Positions 11,801-26,800 of a DNA stretch of 64,000 nt are shown here, piece after piece. A program made the translations under genes and the position numbers. The stretch is taken from the NCBI GenBank assembly GCA_963402885.1, contig OY727102.1:18414001-18478000 (forward strand), in the 5' to 3' direction. This DNA comes from Antedon bifida. Lineage: Eukaryota; Echinodermata; Crinoidea; Comatulida; Antedonidae. Numbering within the stretch: position 1 is the stretch's first letter; every line of letters starts with the position of its first letter. Below the pieces are notes generated by a model, which was not told where the DNA came from, ran no database searches, and saw nothing but the letters and a program-made list of their open reading frames with translations.

Positions 11801-14800
11801 GAGAGGATGAGAAATAGATTGGAGGAAAATGGTGGAAAGTTTTCAAGAAAGGAAGACATGAAAATAAGATTGGAGGAATATGGTATAGAAGTATGGAATG
11901 AGTAGATAACAAGGAAAGATATGTTGAAGGAAAAAGAGGATGTTGAGAAATAGATAGGAGGAAAATGATGAAATGGTAAAGTGAATAGAATATTGTAAAA
12001 AGGAGAAAATCTAACTTTACTTATACTGTAATGACAACCCTGATGATGTTTGATCTAAGAATAACATGTTGTAGTTCCCAAATGCATTCAATTCAATAAA
12101 ATTAAAATGTTTCTCTCTGTTGTTCCCAAATGCATTCAATAACATTAAAATGTTTTTCTCTGTAGTTCCCAAATGTATTCAATAAAATAAAAAATGTTTC
12201 TCTCTGTAGATCCCAAATGTATTCAATAACATTAAAATGTTTCTCTCTTTAGTTCCCAAATGTATTCAATAACATTAAAATGTTTCTCTCTGTTGTTCCC
12301 AAATGTATTCAATAACATTAAAAATGTTTCTCTCTGTAGTTCCCAAATGTATTCAATATCATTTTCATACATGACATATAAAAATGACCTTATTAAAAAA
12401 TGGCTCAATAATCCAGCTTTAATATTTCTCTCATCTCGTAATCTGAAATTCATGTTTCACATTATTCACATTGGAAAGACCACAACCTACTTTCACTAAT
12501 GATTAAATGTCCTTTCCTTTGTAATATGATCGACGATGACACCAACACAAAAACTACTATCAATTTTGTACATTAATTAATGTAATCACAAATAATATAG
12601 CAAAACAATCCTGATGACTTGGCAAGTGTTTTACTGCCCACAAACTTGTAAATGTTGTAGGCGTTTAGCAAGCCATGCTAAATTAAGTACATCTGCTTCT
12701 ATTGACAGAATGTTATGCTTGCTCAAGATAATGTGCATTTTTGTTTTTTCTTTGCTTTTGTTGCTTTTTTTTTTATATTTATTAATGTGCATATAGCTCC
12801 AAGTGTACAATGTTTTAAAAATTGTTAAACAGTTTTATTTTCCCTAAGGAACAATTTAGATGTTCTAATTTTATTTGTATACTGTTCTAATTAATGTACA
12901 GCGTGTCTTTTTTTGGAAAAGCGCTTTATAAATCTACTGTATATAGTATAGTAAAATAATATCTTGAATAAATAAATAAAATATTAGAAAAATTACTTGT
13001 AAAAATGTTGTCGTGTTAATGAAAAATCGGTGATGGAAAAATAAGAAAAATTGTCTTCAACTTAATGTGATTGTGTTAACAGAGAGGGTGCTTGATCAAA
13101 GAGGTCGAAAACCCGCCCTCTCCGTTCTCAAAATAGAATTGTGTTCCCAACACAATTCTTGATTATTTTGTGTAAACGTATACTTGTTGCTTAGGGTTAC
13201 AGTTACATGTTAAAAGCATTTATTTATTATTCATTTTCTTTTTTTGTATTGCAATTTTGGAATAAAAATGTCATCAAAATGAAAATGGATTAAATGAAAA
13301 AAAAATGAAAGGTTGAAAATATTATGTGATTCAATTGGACATGGAAGGTCATCTAATAGCAGAGTGTCTATAAGGTCTAGAGTTCAAGCCTTCGTTTCCA
13401 ACTATTTTCCCCTTTTTGCAGATTTTTATAATTCCACATTTTGCTAAAAAATATCAAAAGCCTGTCTTAATATTGAAATATTATAATTATAAGTTAATTT
13501 GAATTTAAATCTTAATGATTAAAAACCGTCTAACTCTTCCATGGCAACTGTTGTCCAAGGTTCTACTTAATAGTTAAATTTTAAGATTATTCAAATCTAT
13601 CATACTTATCTCAGAGCTGCAGGCTTCTAAGATATCAGAAAGAAAACCACAAATGAAGGAGACCAAATCGTTTGTCGTATCTTATAATCTTCTCTATTCT
13701 AGTACAGTACATTAGTGGTTTTACATACAACTTATTATTGCATTACTTTCATTTGGCTTATTTTTTTACATCAGTTGCCAACCAGGAGTATAAATGGTCA
13801 CAGTAAAGAAAATGCGCTGATTTTAGTAACGAAAAAGTAATTATAACTTATAGAAAAAGTAGAAATTGCAAAGTTATCAAATGGAATAAACAAATTAATG
13901 CTTTAAAAATAGTAGGACTGCTTTATAATGGCAACAAAAAATGGGTCCAAATACAGTGTAGAACCCTTTTTTGAGACGTCCCTATTCAGGGGACACTTTT
14001 CCACGACATGAGTGAGGAGCAATCACTAACAGAAAACTCTTATTCAGGAGACACTCCTATTAAAAAATTGTCAAAATGGCTGTCAGCCAATGGTTTTTTT
14101 GCTTGAATTTAATAATTTATTTTGTAAGTGAAAATATTTTTTCAGGGTTTTTTTTCTATTAAAACTATAAAATAATCTATTCAAAGTCTGATTTTATTAA
14201 TTTTTATTTTTCATATTTTTGGGGAACAATACATCTTTAAAACATACTGTATGGAAAGTATTTCAAATCAAAATGATAATATTTATAAATTGTTCAAATG
14301 CCAAAGAGACAGTCTGAAGTATTTTGGTATACACTATAAAGTATAATGATTACAAACACCCACATAAACTTTAACTGTGTTTCATATCTTAAATACAAAA
14401 TAAGCATAATACCTCAATTAAGAAACTGAAGTGCTAGGCCCCTGGTTTTGGTTCCCCTGGGTGATGTTAAGATCCCCTTGAACGTCATCAATGTGGCTGT
14501 GTCTGGTGGGTTATTTTCGGAGTTCAGTCAAGGACAAATACTTTAGGGCATTATAATATAACCACTTTTGCCATCAAAGGTCAAGGTGGATCAGTAATTA
14601 TTAAATATAGATATTAATGATAATAAGTATCATATTTTCCTGCAAAATGTATAATAATTAAGAGATGTCCAGAGGTGCCTGAAGATACAGTTATTATTTT
14701 TTGGAAAAATGAACTGTGACTTTAGTTAAAAAATAATTCAAATTTTACTTGGGAGGTTAATGATACATGGTTGCTGAAATAAGCCTACTTGTACAATAAC

Positions 14801-17800
14801 AATGTGAAACGCCAATGCTGAATGAAAAGGAGGGCCTAAAAATGGTATGAAGTGAAAACATAACATAAGTCTTTAAATATCTTTTGCCATTTATGGATTC
14901 ACCTATCACATTTTTAGATTTTCCAACTCTGGAAAGGGGTTATTTTCTTCCAAAAGTATTTAATGTTATTCTTTTTTTCAATTTTGAAAATTGAATAATA
15001 ACTAATTTATTCTTGTCTGCGTAATGTAAAGTATTTTTCATTTTTTACTATGATATTGATGACCTTTCCTATAAGTATGTTTAACAATTTCAAATCTTAT
15101 CATTTTTAAATTTCTATATTACTCATTCATTCCAAATTCTTTTTTTCTTTTATGCTAGAACTAAAATTCCACAATATTGGTCGCTTTACTAATTGACATT
15201 CTGTTCAATTGTGAAACAAAATGAAGTTTCCAAGATCAAGTGATTACAAATTACAACTGACAGTACTTGGTACATGCAAATCTAATCTAATCAAAGTTAA
15301 ATCACTCCTTAATCATTCCCTCTAAAATGTTTAGAAAATGATTAATTGTTTTGTATTTGATTTAAGAATTTAAAATACTAATCAATTATCAGATTATTAC
15401 ATCTCAAAATATTAACATCCAGATAAACTGAAAATCTTTTTTTTCTAAAATATTTTTCATTTCATTAATTTATTCATCCAAAGAGAAAAGAAAAAATATT
15501 TTTAAAAATAGAATAAAATACATTTTAATGTATTTTATTAATTTATTTTTTTAAAGATGAAAAGGTCCGTAAACAAAAAGCTAAAAGCTTATGTCACATT
15601 ACCAAGGAACAGTCTGATACTATGCTGTGGTCCCCAACAAATTCTTACACAACCAAACCCCTACCCAACCACCCCTACTCTCCTTGATTTATTGTCAAAC
15701 TATTAACCCTAGCTACCCTAGAACATAATTGAATGCACTTTTTAATTACTGTAGGATGTACCCCTAGAGGATTTCAGTACAACTTCTATTACCCTGTGTT
15801 ATGTCATGTGGTTACACTGAAGACTCCTTCTTCCAGATTCAAAACTGATATTATTTTAACTAAAACTTTGCGAGATATCTTTAGATACACCAAAAGAACA
15901 AACATTACTACAATACAGTAAAAATAATTTTATGTAAGATATGAGCAGATAATTTAACAATTGATTTAGTTTATTTGGGAATAAAGTAGAATTAAATCAT
16001 CAGCGTTTTTGATATTTTAGGATATTGGTTTTGTGGAAGTTGCTATTGTTAATTTCCTGGTAAAAGTTTTTCTCTTTTTGTTTTGTTACTACTATCCGAA
16101 ATAAAGGAAATGAATGAATTTCCCCTTTATTTGTTTCTGGGCATCATCATTAATAAACAATTTATAATTAAAATGTGTGCACAAAAAAGATTTCTCTATG
16201 CAAGTAAATATCCTCACACCTGACCTACCTGAAAGGACTGGCCCATTGTATCGTTTCACGAGTTTATCCCTATTGGACGTCCGAAGCAAGTCACTTGCCC
16301 TGTTTGTCCAGACATATTCTGGGTCAATTTCATTTTGTCGTAACACATCTCGTAATTGAGTAATTTCTTTCTGAAAAATAACAATTTTATACTTAAAAAT
16401 ATCTAATCATAAATATGAAAACTTGACCAATAATTATATTGTACTAGAATTGAACCTTTATAATCTCATAATGAAATGGTCTTCATGGACCTATAAATTG
16501 TCTTAAGCTCTGTCTACACTATCATACTAGTTTGACAAAAAAAGTGTGATGTGCCCAAACATGGTAGTGATATGCCTAAACATGGTAGTGATATGATATC
16601 ATCATGTCCATATATGGGCACGTTGCACTTTTTTTGTCACATAAAGTTTGATAGTGTAGGCAGAGTTTAAGAATGTTGAGGATGGGATAATTTGTAAATA
16701 TGAAAGTTCCAAAATAAAAGAACTGCAAAGAATTAACAATATAGCTGTAAAAAGAACAATATAGTCATTATATTGCCATGGAAACACAATGTAAACTTTC
16801 AATTCACGCAGCCTATTGCCACTTGTCGTCAATTTTCATCTAATTCTGTCATAGTTTCGGTACAGTTCAAACGCAAAACAAAAATCCCAGCTTGTCTTAA
16901 ATTAATCAATTAGTCTTAAAATCAGCCAAAGTGACTTAAAACCTGTACCAAACAAATACATTTTGAGTCACATACTCTTTATAATATATAAAAACAACAG
17001 TGCTTCCACTTTAAGAATATTTGATAAATGAGACTCAAATGGTCATATTGAATTTATATAAAACGAGTCACTTAGAGTCAATTATAAAGTTATAATACTA
17101 CGAAATAGGTTGCTGAAGGAAATCCACCTCCCACGTACGTCATAGTATGAAAAAGAACGGTTAGCGACTGGTACAAGCGCCCCCGTAAAATAAGAAAACC
17201 TTAATTCAGTTTAGGTACAGTATAAAAATTAAATAATTAAAAAGTGCAACTACATCTGGCATGATACCAATATTGGATTTATTTAGAATTCCTAGAAGAA
17301 TAATATTATATTTATGTTTTATTTGTTTACAAGTCAATGTTGTCACCTAGTTTTTGATGGCTTAATGTAGTGATCAAATACATTCCAATGTTTTTACAGT
17401 TAGGCCTATGCTTGCTTTATATCAGGGACCATAATATGTTAGATATGCATTCTTTTTTGAGGGTCTGGAATGAAGAATATAGCTATAACAGTTCTTCCAA
17501 AAATGTAGTATCAAGGTTTTGTAAAATGTTGAGGTATTGGCACTAATAAACAGTGGTGGATAAATAGAGGGGGATGAGGGATATAAAATAGTCCCCTCGC
17601 CGCTGCCCCTCCCCGTTTTCTCTCAAACTCATTAAATTCACTAAATTAAACTTTTTATAATTATTTCAGTGTAACTGTTTTATCAATTTTTTGCAACTAT
17701 ATAGAATTATAATATATGCCAATATAAATTATTAATAAACATAAATAAACAGGGATAACATGACTGGGGCAACTACATAAACCTCTACGGGATCAATTTA

Positions 17801-20800
17801 TAATCAAATTAATCATAAATAAAAATAAACTATGTCTGGGTTTTCAGACAAAACTTTTATATAACCTATTATACATGCATGTTAATATTATTTATTAATT
17901 GTCTATTTATGCAACAAGTTGGTGCTGAGATTTTGGCTATGGGAATAAGCATTTACAGATGGCGCACTCTATTGATGGAGTCGCATAATCAGGCCAAGCA
18001 TGTTGTCGCACAATCAGGCCAATCAAGTTTTTTTTTATAAAAAGCTGACTGTGCAATAGTATTTATTTGTTGAAATTAAAGAAAATATTGCACAGCACAA
18101 TAAGTTTCATGTATGAGATATGAAATATAAAATAATACTAATGATAATATCGTTATTACTATAAATTGCTTAAAGACCGTATTAACAACTTTTTCTTGAG
18201 TTTTCCTGTTCGTATAGCTTCTTACCAGTTGTTGATCATATTGCGATTGTAACGCATCAGCCTGCGCCTCTGCCTGTCGCCGTGCGTACCTCTCCATGTC
18301 CATTTCTTCCCTAACAATTCTTCGCATGCGTAAAAGCTCACCTGAAAAAGTGTTGTCAAATATTGTTTTATATAGAACATACAGTAAAGATGAAAATCTG
18401 AATGAAAAAAGTTGCTGTAATTAAGATTTGAACTGTGATTGTTGAGCTTGATATTCCGGCACAATACCATTGTACCACTGGGGCTTGGGTAGGACCTTCA
18501 TAGAAAAGCATTAACTTTCAATATGCACATGTATTACCTACCTACAGTATCATGCTTTGGATTAGTAATTAGTAATAACATTATTAATAATATATTTAAA
18601 GATGTATTGTCCCCAAAAACATGAAAAATGAAGATTAATTAAATCAGACTTTGAATATGTTATTTTGTAGTTTTAATAAAGTTAATCATTTCCGTTATAA
18701 TAAATGGTTAAATTCAACCAAAAAAACATTGGCTAAGCAGCCAAATTACAGTTTTTTCAAGTAAATAAATTTTGTTTAGATCTAATTTTTGTTCAAAGTG
18801 GATAACAATTATGTGACATTAAAATGGCATATTCAACAACAAAAATTTGAAAGAATTATTTTTTCAGGGTGACAATACATCTTTAATATATACATTTTCA
18901 TTTAGAAGGTGTTATTATTAACAGAATGTATGGTACTCAAACCACAGAAAAAAATTACTATATAACACAATAGATGAATAAATTAATTTGTATAATGGAA
19001 CATTATATTATTAAACAATGCTATTTGAACTTTGCTTGGCATTTTAATGAACAATGAAAGACCAACGACCAATTCATTCAATTAAATCATTACAATGGCG
19101 GTATAGTTCACTGACAGTGTCATCATAGGAAAGATATGGTGCATTCAACAAGTTGAACAACAATAAAGGCCTTCCAACATTCAATCAATTGGGTGTTTTT
19201 AACTGTTTTTAAACGCAATTCAACCCAACATTTGAAACTTGTCCAATTTCTGCATGTTGCCAAGAGGTAATTTGCATTCACACACCATTTATCAATTATT
19301 ATTAATCTATACCTAGACAAATCATGGAGGAAATTCCCTCCATGGACAAATACAGTATAAAAACCAGTCACTAAAAACAATATAACTGTAGGTTTTGATC
19401 TTTAGGGATATAATGTTCTTATTTTTCTGTTGTTCAAACATTTTTTTATTTTTTTTTACTTCGCTTCCATTGCGTCCTGTTCCATTTTACAATTGTTTAT
19501 TGTTAAATAGTGTTTTATTTATTGTAAGTTATGTATGTATTTTATGCCCTTGTTACTGAGTAAAGAAACTCAAATATTCCATTTTTCAGTTGTGGTGAAA
19601 ACTTACTATGAATAATACCGTAAAACCTCCAACAACGGAGTACTATAAGGTTACTTGCTGCGATAGTGCCCGGATATTCCTCATTCACTCCGCACACATG
19701 AAAGACTAAATCGAGTATAAACGCTATCAACACAATTGCAACATCAAATATCTATAAAGAGAAAATATAATCATACAATTTGATAGTATGTAAATATATG
19801 TACAGTAATACAAATTATTTTTTAAGGTATTATAAATGAATTGCCTTAAAATACGGGATAGAAAGTACTGTAGGTATACCTGTACCTCCCTGAACAACAT
19901 TGTAACCGAGAATAGGGAAGAGAGACAGGAGTACAGTATATAATACAGCATACTTGAAAAGAAAAAGAGATACATGCTTGTCATGAAACCTCATCAAACT
20001 GAACAAACACAGCTCCTGTGGCCATTTCGCAGATCACATTTAACAGTCGGAAAGCCGCGTTTAACTTTTCGAACCATTATTGGCACACACTCTGACGTCA
20101 TGAATTATACAGGCCCTCTATCGGTAGAAGTCTGTAAAAGTTTCTCGCGGATTCTAAATCATATGTATATGTCACTATAAGTGAGATTACCATTACATTA
20201 CATTCAATAAACACTATATTTTAAAATTTCCTTTGGGTATGTAGTATTCACTTTATTAGATATTGAAATAATTTGAAACTATGGTGTTTTCCTTTGCAAA
20301 AGTTGAAATGAACAATAGCTACTGTGCGAGAAAAAAGACACAATATCAATTTAAATGTTAACAATTATTATACGATTATGAAAAACACAATATAATTTAT
20401 ATATTACGTTACACAATGAACTAATTAGGGAACAAATTAAATTTGTTCTTGTAGTGGAGCATTATATTTTTCTATGTCTATACAAAATTAATCTGTATGG
20501 ACCATTCCCCACATTTTGTCTAGCTTACAGCATGGATGTAAACAATATTGTCTAATCTGTAGGTCTACATGTACAAGGATTATATTAATTTATTTTTTTC
20601 AAAGAATCTGTTAGTTCACGGTCATGGGAGAATGGAAGGCTGTTGCCACTAGACCCATACAATGTAAGACATACCAACATACGGATGTGTATACAATGGA
20701 TTATTTGTTAAAGAAAATCGCAAATACATGTGATAAGGTTTGTGGTAGTAAGTACTGTTGGTTTAATTACGAAAAAGAGAAAACAAATAGTCGATCAGTT

Positions 20801-23800
20801 TATCTTCAACAAGGATAATAACAGTAACAAGGTAAAAGACAGCCTTGCTTTTATTAATTAAAAAGTAAATAAAAGAAATCTTTTTGTATCATGTGGTATT
20901 CGTAATTCAATTCAATACAATTCAATTAAAAGCCCCACCTGCAATGTTCAGACATACTCGAGATTTGCAACCTCTTACATACATATAAAACTATATATAA
21001 ATGATATATGACAAGGGTTAAACATTATTATGGGGGTTCATGTTGTGTATTATCATGGAGAATAAGTTTCCTAACTTATTTCTCCATGGTATTATCAATT
21101 ACAAATATTCAAAAATATGAATCCAAATCGAAAGACACAAAATGCATACCATCATGTGCGAATCTTGAATACATACATATAAAACTATATATAAATAATA
21201 TATGACAAGGGTTAAACATTATAATGGGGGTTCATGTTGCGTATTATCAATATACAAATATTTAAAAATATGAATCCAATTCAAAAGACACAAAATGCAT
21301 GCCATCATGTGCAAATCAATATTTAATTTTTGAGGAGCACTATTTAAACTTCTAATTTTCTAATTTATGAATTTTATATAAATTCCAGTACTGTACATGT
21401 TTATTGATAATAAATTTAACGATGGAAACATTTTAATACATCTCATTCTGAATGATATAACCCCTTGGACACTGTACATAACTCTAGATATAACATTTAT
21501 GGACTTCCCCTCTTAAATTTATTTATGTAGCATAATATCAAAACAACATTTTGATGAACCAAATACATAAATCATCTATCATTTGCAAAACTAAACACTG
21601 TAGGCATCAAAGAAATAGTTATAAATTGAATTTATGGTAAAGCGCATTCCAATAAAAATGTCAATTACCCATCCAGTATTTGAAACTACTTAAAAATAGT
21701 TTCAATTTGAATATTTTAGCGACGAATATGTCAGGTTCTATTCTGTCTTTAGTATAATACAGAATTTAATGGCAACACCGACTAACACTTGATTTAATTA
21801 GAAATTCCTTAATCGAATGGCAAGACAAAATATTAGAGGTATCAAACAATTATTTCTAGATAAATGTGGAAACAACTATCTGAATAATTGAAAGACAATT
21901 TCAAATTCTACTTATAGAATGATACAATGCATCTTTGAATTAACGTCTTTAATTGACACCGACAAAATAATAACAATAAACACTTGTATAGGCCTTAAAA
22001 AGGATTATGTGCCACAAAGCTCTTGACATCACCTACTGTAGAGCTGAAGGTTTAAAAGCATTAAATAATATCTTTTCTATTGTATTTTCATATTTTCATG
22101 AATCTTTTCATTTTAAGAAAAACCTCATCACATGTGAATAATATCATTATTAATAAAAATGTGTGACCTGTGTCAATCCGTTTTTAAATATGGGAGAGGA
22201 GCACACCTGGCAATCGAAGAAGAAAAACTCCGAAAATAGTCAACGGTCTGACACTACATCACAGTATGCAGCACATCATATGCTGCTTAAAGCTCTGTCC
22301 ACACTATCAAACTTTATGTGATAAAAAAGTGTGATGTCGTATCACTACCATATTTAAGCATATCACTACCATATTTGGGCACATCACACCAAACTAGTTT
22401 GATAGTGTAGACAGAGCTCTATAAAAAATGTGGGCTCATCGAAAAAGTGAAAAAAAATTACAAATGGGCTGTGTCAGTGTTACAGTACTATGACAGAAGC
22501 TGATATTATAACACACCTAGATTCTTGTAATTTGATTGGATGATAGTGGGTCACATGATATAAAATAAATGCTTTTCAAGTTATGTTCTCTCCTTAAAGG
22601 GAAAAGGCCATGTTGGTTTATCCAGGTAAGCTAGGCACATAGACTACATTTTACTGATCAAAAACAAATCGAGGAGAAAATACAAATATGAAACATATGA
22701 AAAAAAGAAACATATTCTGTTTAGCAAGCAACATACATTGTCTTGATTTAACACATGTTTACAGTAAAGTGATCTGCAAAAACTAAAATACCTTTCAACT
22801 CTTCAGTCTGATTTACGAGAATGTTGAAAACATTCGTAAATTTTTTATCTTGCATTCATTTCCATAAAAAATAAAGATCAAAGTAATATAAACTTTTGAT
22901 ACACTGCAACATTAATCAGAAAAATGTATTTGCCTATGATGTCAATATATACATTACAAAATAAAAAAATATGCAGTATGGTATGCCAATATTAATGAGG
23001 CCACCACCAGGAAAGTTGATAATGCTTGTTTTTACATACAGCATACAGTAGATTTACCAATCATTTGACAAATATGGCAATACGGCATTGAAACAGTTTT
23101 CCGAGGTTAAACAATGTTCGGCTCGGTAGAGAACTTGGATAAGAGAATCTAGGAATATCAGGTGATGTATAGTAATGTTAAACTGGATCCAGGCAGAGTA
23201 GTATGGGGGTATTAGTCACTCCACTCATGTCCAACAATTAGCAATATCTATAGTAATAATTTGACTGGTGGGTGTCGTCAAACCGAGAGAGGAACCCATT
23301 GATTGGATTTGGAAGTAGTCTGTAAATGGCGTTAATCACTTACATTAAGGATGGTACGACATGGAAGAAAATAAACTGTCTCTCCAGATCACCAAAATGA
23401 TCACAGAATTTTTAATTATAGATTTTCACCGTCCAGGACCAAGATTTTTTGCCCAAGCTACCAAAATCTTTAGACTAGACAATGTTACTGAATTTACAGG
23501 GTATTTCTGGGTGCATTCCAAAAAAAAGGAACTATTGCTTATTTTTGTGTCATTGATTGAATAGTGTCCAGAAATTATATCGTTTTGTCGCTACAAATTC
23601 TTGATATTTTTGTCAAGCTGGGAGGTCTGGATCGTAACTACTACAGTATATTGTATATGCAGTTATATATAGAGCACAACAAATAAATATTATTTATTTA
23701 ATGCTGAGAAAAGAAAATTAGAAAGAAAATTAGAAGAAATTACCTTAGAGCCTTTTAACTACCAACCTATTGCAACCAAGTGATATTACACAGAAATACT

Positions 23801-26800
23801 ACTCATTAATTTTTAATATCAAGTTTCTCAAAAGCGTTCAATGAAAAAAAATACTTGTGTTGTTTATACATAAATTGATTGAAAATACAGGTATCTTAAT
23901 TATACAGTGAAAGTAAAAGAATAACTCGACTGTATCATCATAACTGTGGATTGTAGAAAACGACAGAAATAATAATTGAGAGTGGCGATACAAATAACAG
24001 ATCAAGGCGGGAGCATCTCGTGGGATGGACATTACCACGGCAACACCAAACATATGTTACTTACCCTTCCTGTCTTGTCTCCCATCACTTTTTATGAGTG
24101 AGAGATGAAATTACTGACAAGAATATTAGATGCAAAAAATATTGTGTAGTATTCCTTATAATTTTTGTTTTGTTATGGAAATATTTGAAAATTTCACATT
24201 GAAGAAATTAATTCATGATCAAACATTTTTCACACTTGAGTGATATTGACGCTTTATGTGACTGCTTTTTGCTTTCATAAAAAACATGTTCAACATGCTG
24301 TTGTAAAAAATGCTTTTAGAAAATGGAATTCAATTTCTATATTCCATCTTTTATGGGACATCTTCACTGTTAAGACTCTAGTAGGCTATCAAATTCAATT
24401 TTATAACTTGTAGGCCCATTATGATTATACAGGCCAACTACATAAAGTATTAAATCAGTTATTATTAATTAACATAAATTAATAATAAATTAGTTTATGA
24501 AAAAAATTTTTCAAATATTACACTAAAAGCACAATAATTAGTTTTAAGTACTGAAGCAACTTTTGTTTTCTTGTAAACTTAAAAAGTTTTGTTCATAAAT
24601 ATCAAAGGTATACAATTTTAAACACAACTCCTCTTAACATTTATCAAGTATATATTACTGTACTGCTTATATAATCATAGCTTACTATATGTTTTAATAC
24701 TTGGCTTGTAATAAATAAGAGAATATTAAATAAAACAGCTCTAATTAATCTCTTCCTGTAAATTGTAAACATTGAGTAGAAAAAAGTAAAAAAATCAAAA
24801 TAGTCTTTGAAAACTTGATGCTGTAACTGGCACTGGATTGCCTCAACTTTTTGAGTTGTTTTAAGGTTTCTTCTGGGAGCAGCGCAACTAGGCTGCTGCT
24901 ATAAATGTGTTTAATGTCTAAAAATATAACATTACTTTATATTAATATTTTTCAATTGCTTAATTCTCTATTGGGAATCCATTTAATTTCTGAAAGCAAA
25001 TAAGACATTTTGAAATCCATATTCATTTGTATTCAAATGAGTTCTGTACATTTAAACTGTATTGTCTCTAAACATTTTTATGCAATAGGATTTGTGTGTA
25101 TTTTTATTAATGGTATTTTTATATAGTTTTTGTTATTGCTTACTATTGTATTGTTTTTCCTTGTGTGTGCTGCCCATAATGTTTTATATTTTAGTATACA
25201 GTACATACAATGCTTTCAGCTTTTGCTGCTTTTTGTATTATATTTTTAAACTGAAAATAAAAAAATAATTCTTTAAAAGTAGACTTGCTTTTTAGAAATT
25301 ATATGTATAAATAAATAAGTCTCTACTGTTGTTTTATTTTATTTTTTTATTGAAAATGTAAAGGATTTAATATTCTCCAGTTAAAAGCACTTCACATCTT
25401 AACAATGTTCAAACAAATCTATAGGAGATTATGATTAGATTCCTAGCGAGTGAATCAGATGATTTGATAAATAAAACTGATAATAAAAACAGCCACTTCA
25501 AATAAAAGTAACCTATTAATAATTCAGAATTGTTATTTTCATGCTGCCATTTAACTGGTTATTCAAAAATTCAAAAGAACACCCTTATCAAAGTGACACT
25601 TTGTTTCAAGTCAATTCAATAAGATAGTTAGAACATTTACAATACCTACATTTTTTATAATTTAAAAAAAAAAAACTGTTTTGATTGTAATCAAGGTTTT
25701 TGATAATGGCTGTTCTGGGAAAAATTAATTAAAAAATTTTTCCTTCCAAGAACACTTTGTTTCAAGTCAATTTAATAAGATAGTTCTAAAAACATTTACA
25801 ATACCTCAATTTTGTATAATTTAAAATAAATAAGAAACTGTTTTGATTTTACTGTAATCAAGGTTTTTGATAGCAATTGTTCTGGGAAAAATTAACAAAA
25901 GTTGTTAAATCACGGTTGATGGTTGTGTGATGTATACCCAGGAGAGATTAGCAGAATCTGGGTACAAGTTTCCTGAACTAATTAACGAAGGACGTACCAA
26001 ATGGTACCGGTTTGTAAAAGACGTATACCCAGTTGATGATGGGGATAGGACAATATATGTAATAGGCCAAGGTCACATTGTTTTAAGCATATTTCACTTA
26101 TTTAATTAGTATTAATTTAATGATGATTAACAGATGCCTGGATAGCCCATATGGTGGGGAACTAAATATGTGATATTGTCAAATGCATTTTTTTCCTAAA
26201 TGTAAATGTAATTTCTCTTGTACATTTATATTAAGGTTAGTATCTTTGTATAGTTTGGAACAAACATTACACAACATGCTCTATTTACTCTCAGAACATG
26301 GCGTGGTGATTAATATGCATACTAAACTCAGAGTCCGAGGTTCAAATCCTGTCTGATTTGATTTGTTTACATTCACGAAACAACTCCACACTGGTAGAAT
26401 ATAGTGTGTGTCTGAATAGACTGACACAACCAGGACAGTACAATGATTAAATCAATAGAAAAAAATTAGAAATGCTTAAAGGATGTATCATCCGCTAAAG
26501 CATAAAATAAAGATGAATAAAACTAAACTTTGAATAGTTATTTTAAGTTAATCGCTTCCACAGAAAGAAAATATAAAAATAATAATTTCACTAATAAAAA
26601 GACAAAATACTGTAAGTAACAAAAAACATCAGGAAATGGGCCTCTGGAAGACTTTTTGTTTGTTTTCTTTAAGTAATACCATTATATTTTTTACCATTAT
26701 CATTTAAATAATTTTTTTTAGGTGGGAAAATATAACTTAAAGACAGAAAGAAAAAAAAATTACAGAACTAATAATACATTCCTTAGAAACTACAGTATAA

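Larger units (their letters stand above)
7798..16228 (-). other. Intron 8 (8.4 kb), repeat-bearing
   Basis: No supported exon or RNA gene. It holds a dispersed repeat at 8715-8835, a microsatellite and retroelement-like tail at 11083-11130, tandem duplications at 11310-11615 and 11700-11970, a 43-bp minisatellite at 12071-12360, a repeat at 12890-12950, a fragment of MITE family B at 14065-14240, and long AT-rich stretches. Short ORFs here (for example 9221-9412, 12614-12796, 15733-15921) show no family signature. Confidence 0.6.
18342..19606 (-). other. Intron 6
   Basis: Holds a tRNA-like segment (18430-18495, minus) and a full family B MITE (18596-18886). The rest shows nothing recognisable. 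Confidence 0.6.

Noticed and set aside
11571..11912. 113-codon hydrophobic, Phe/Ser-rich minus-strand ORF that resembles a membrane protein
   Set aside because: Lies over a purine-rich tandem duplication; the strand bias gives TTT/TCT/CTT codons in any frame.
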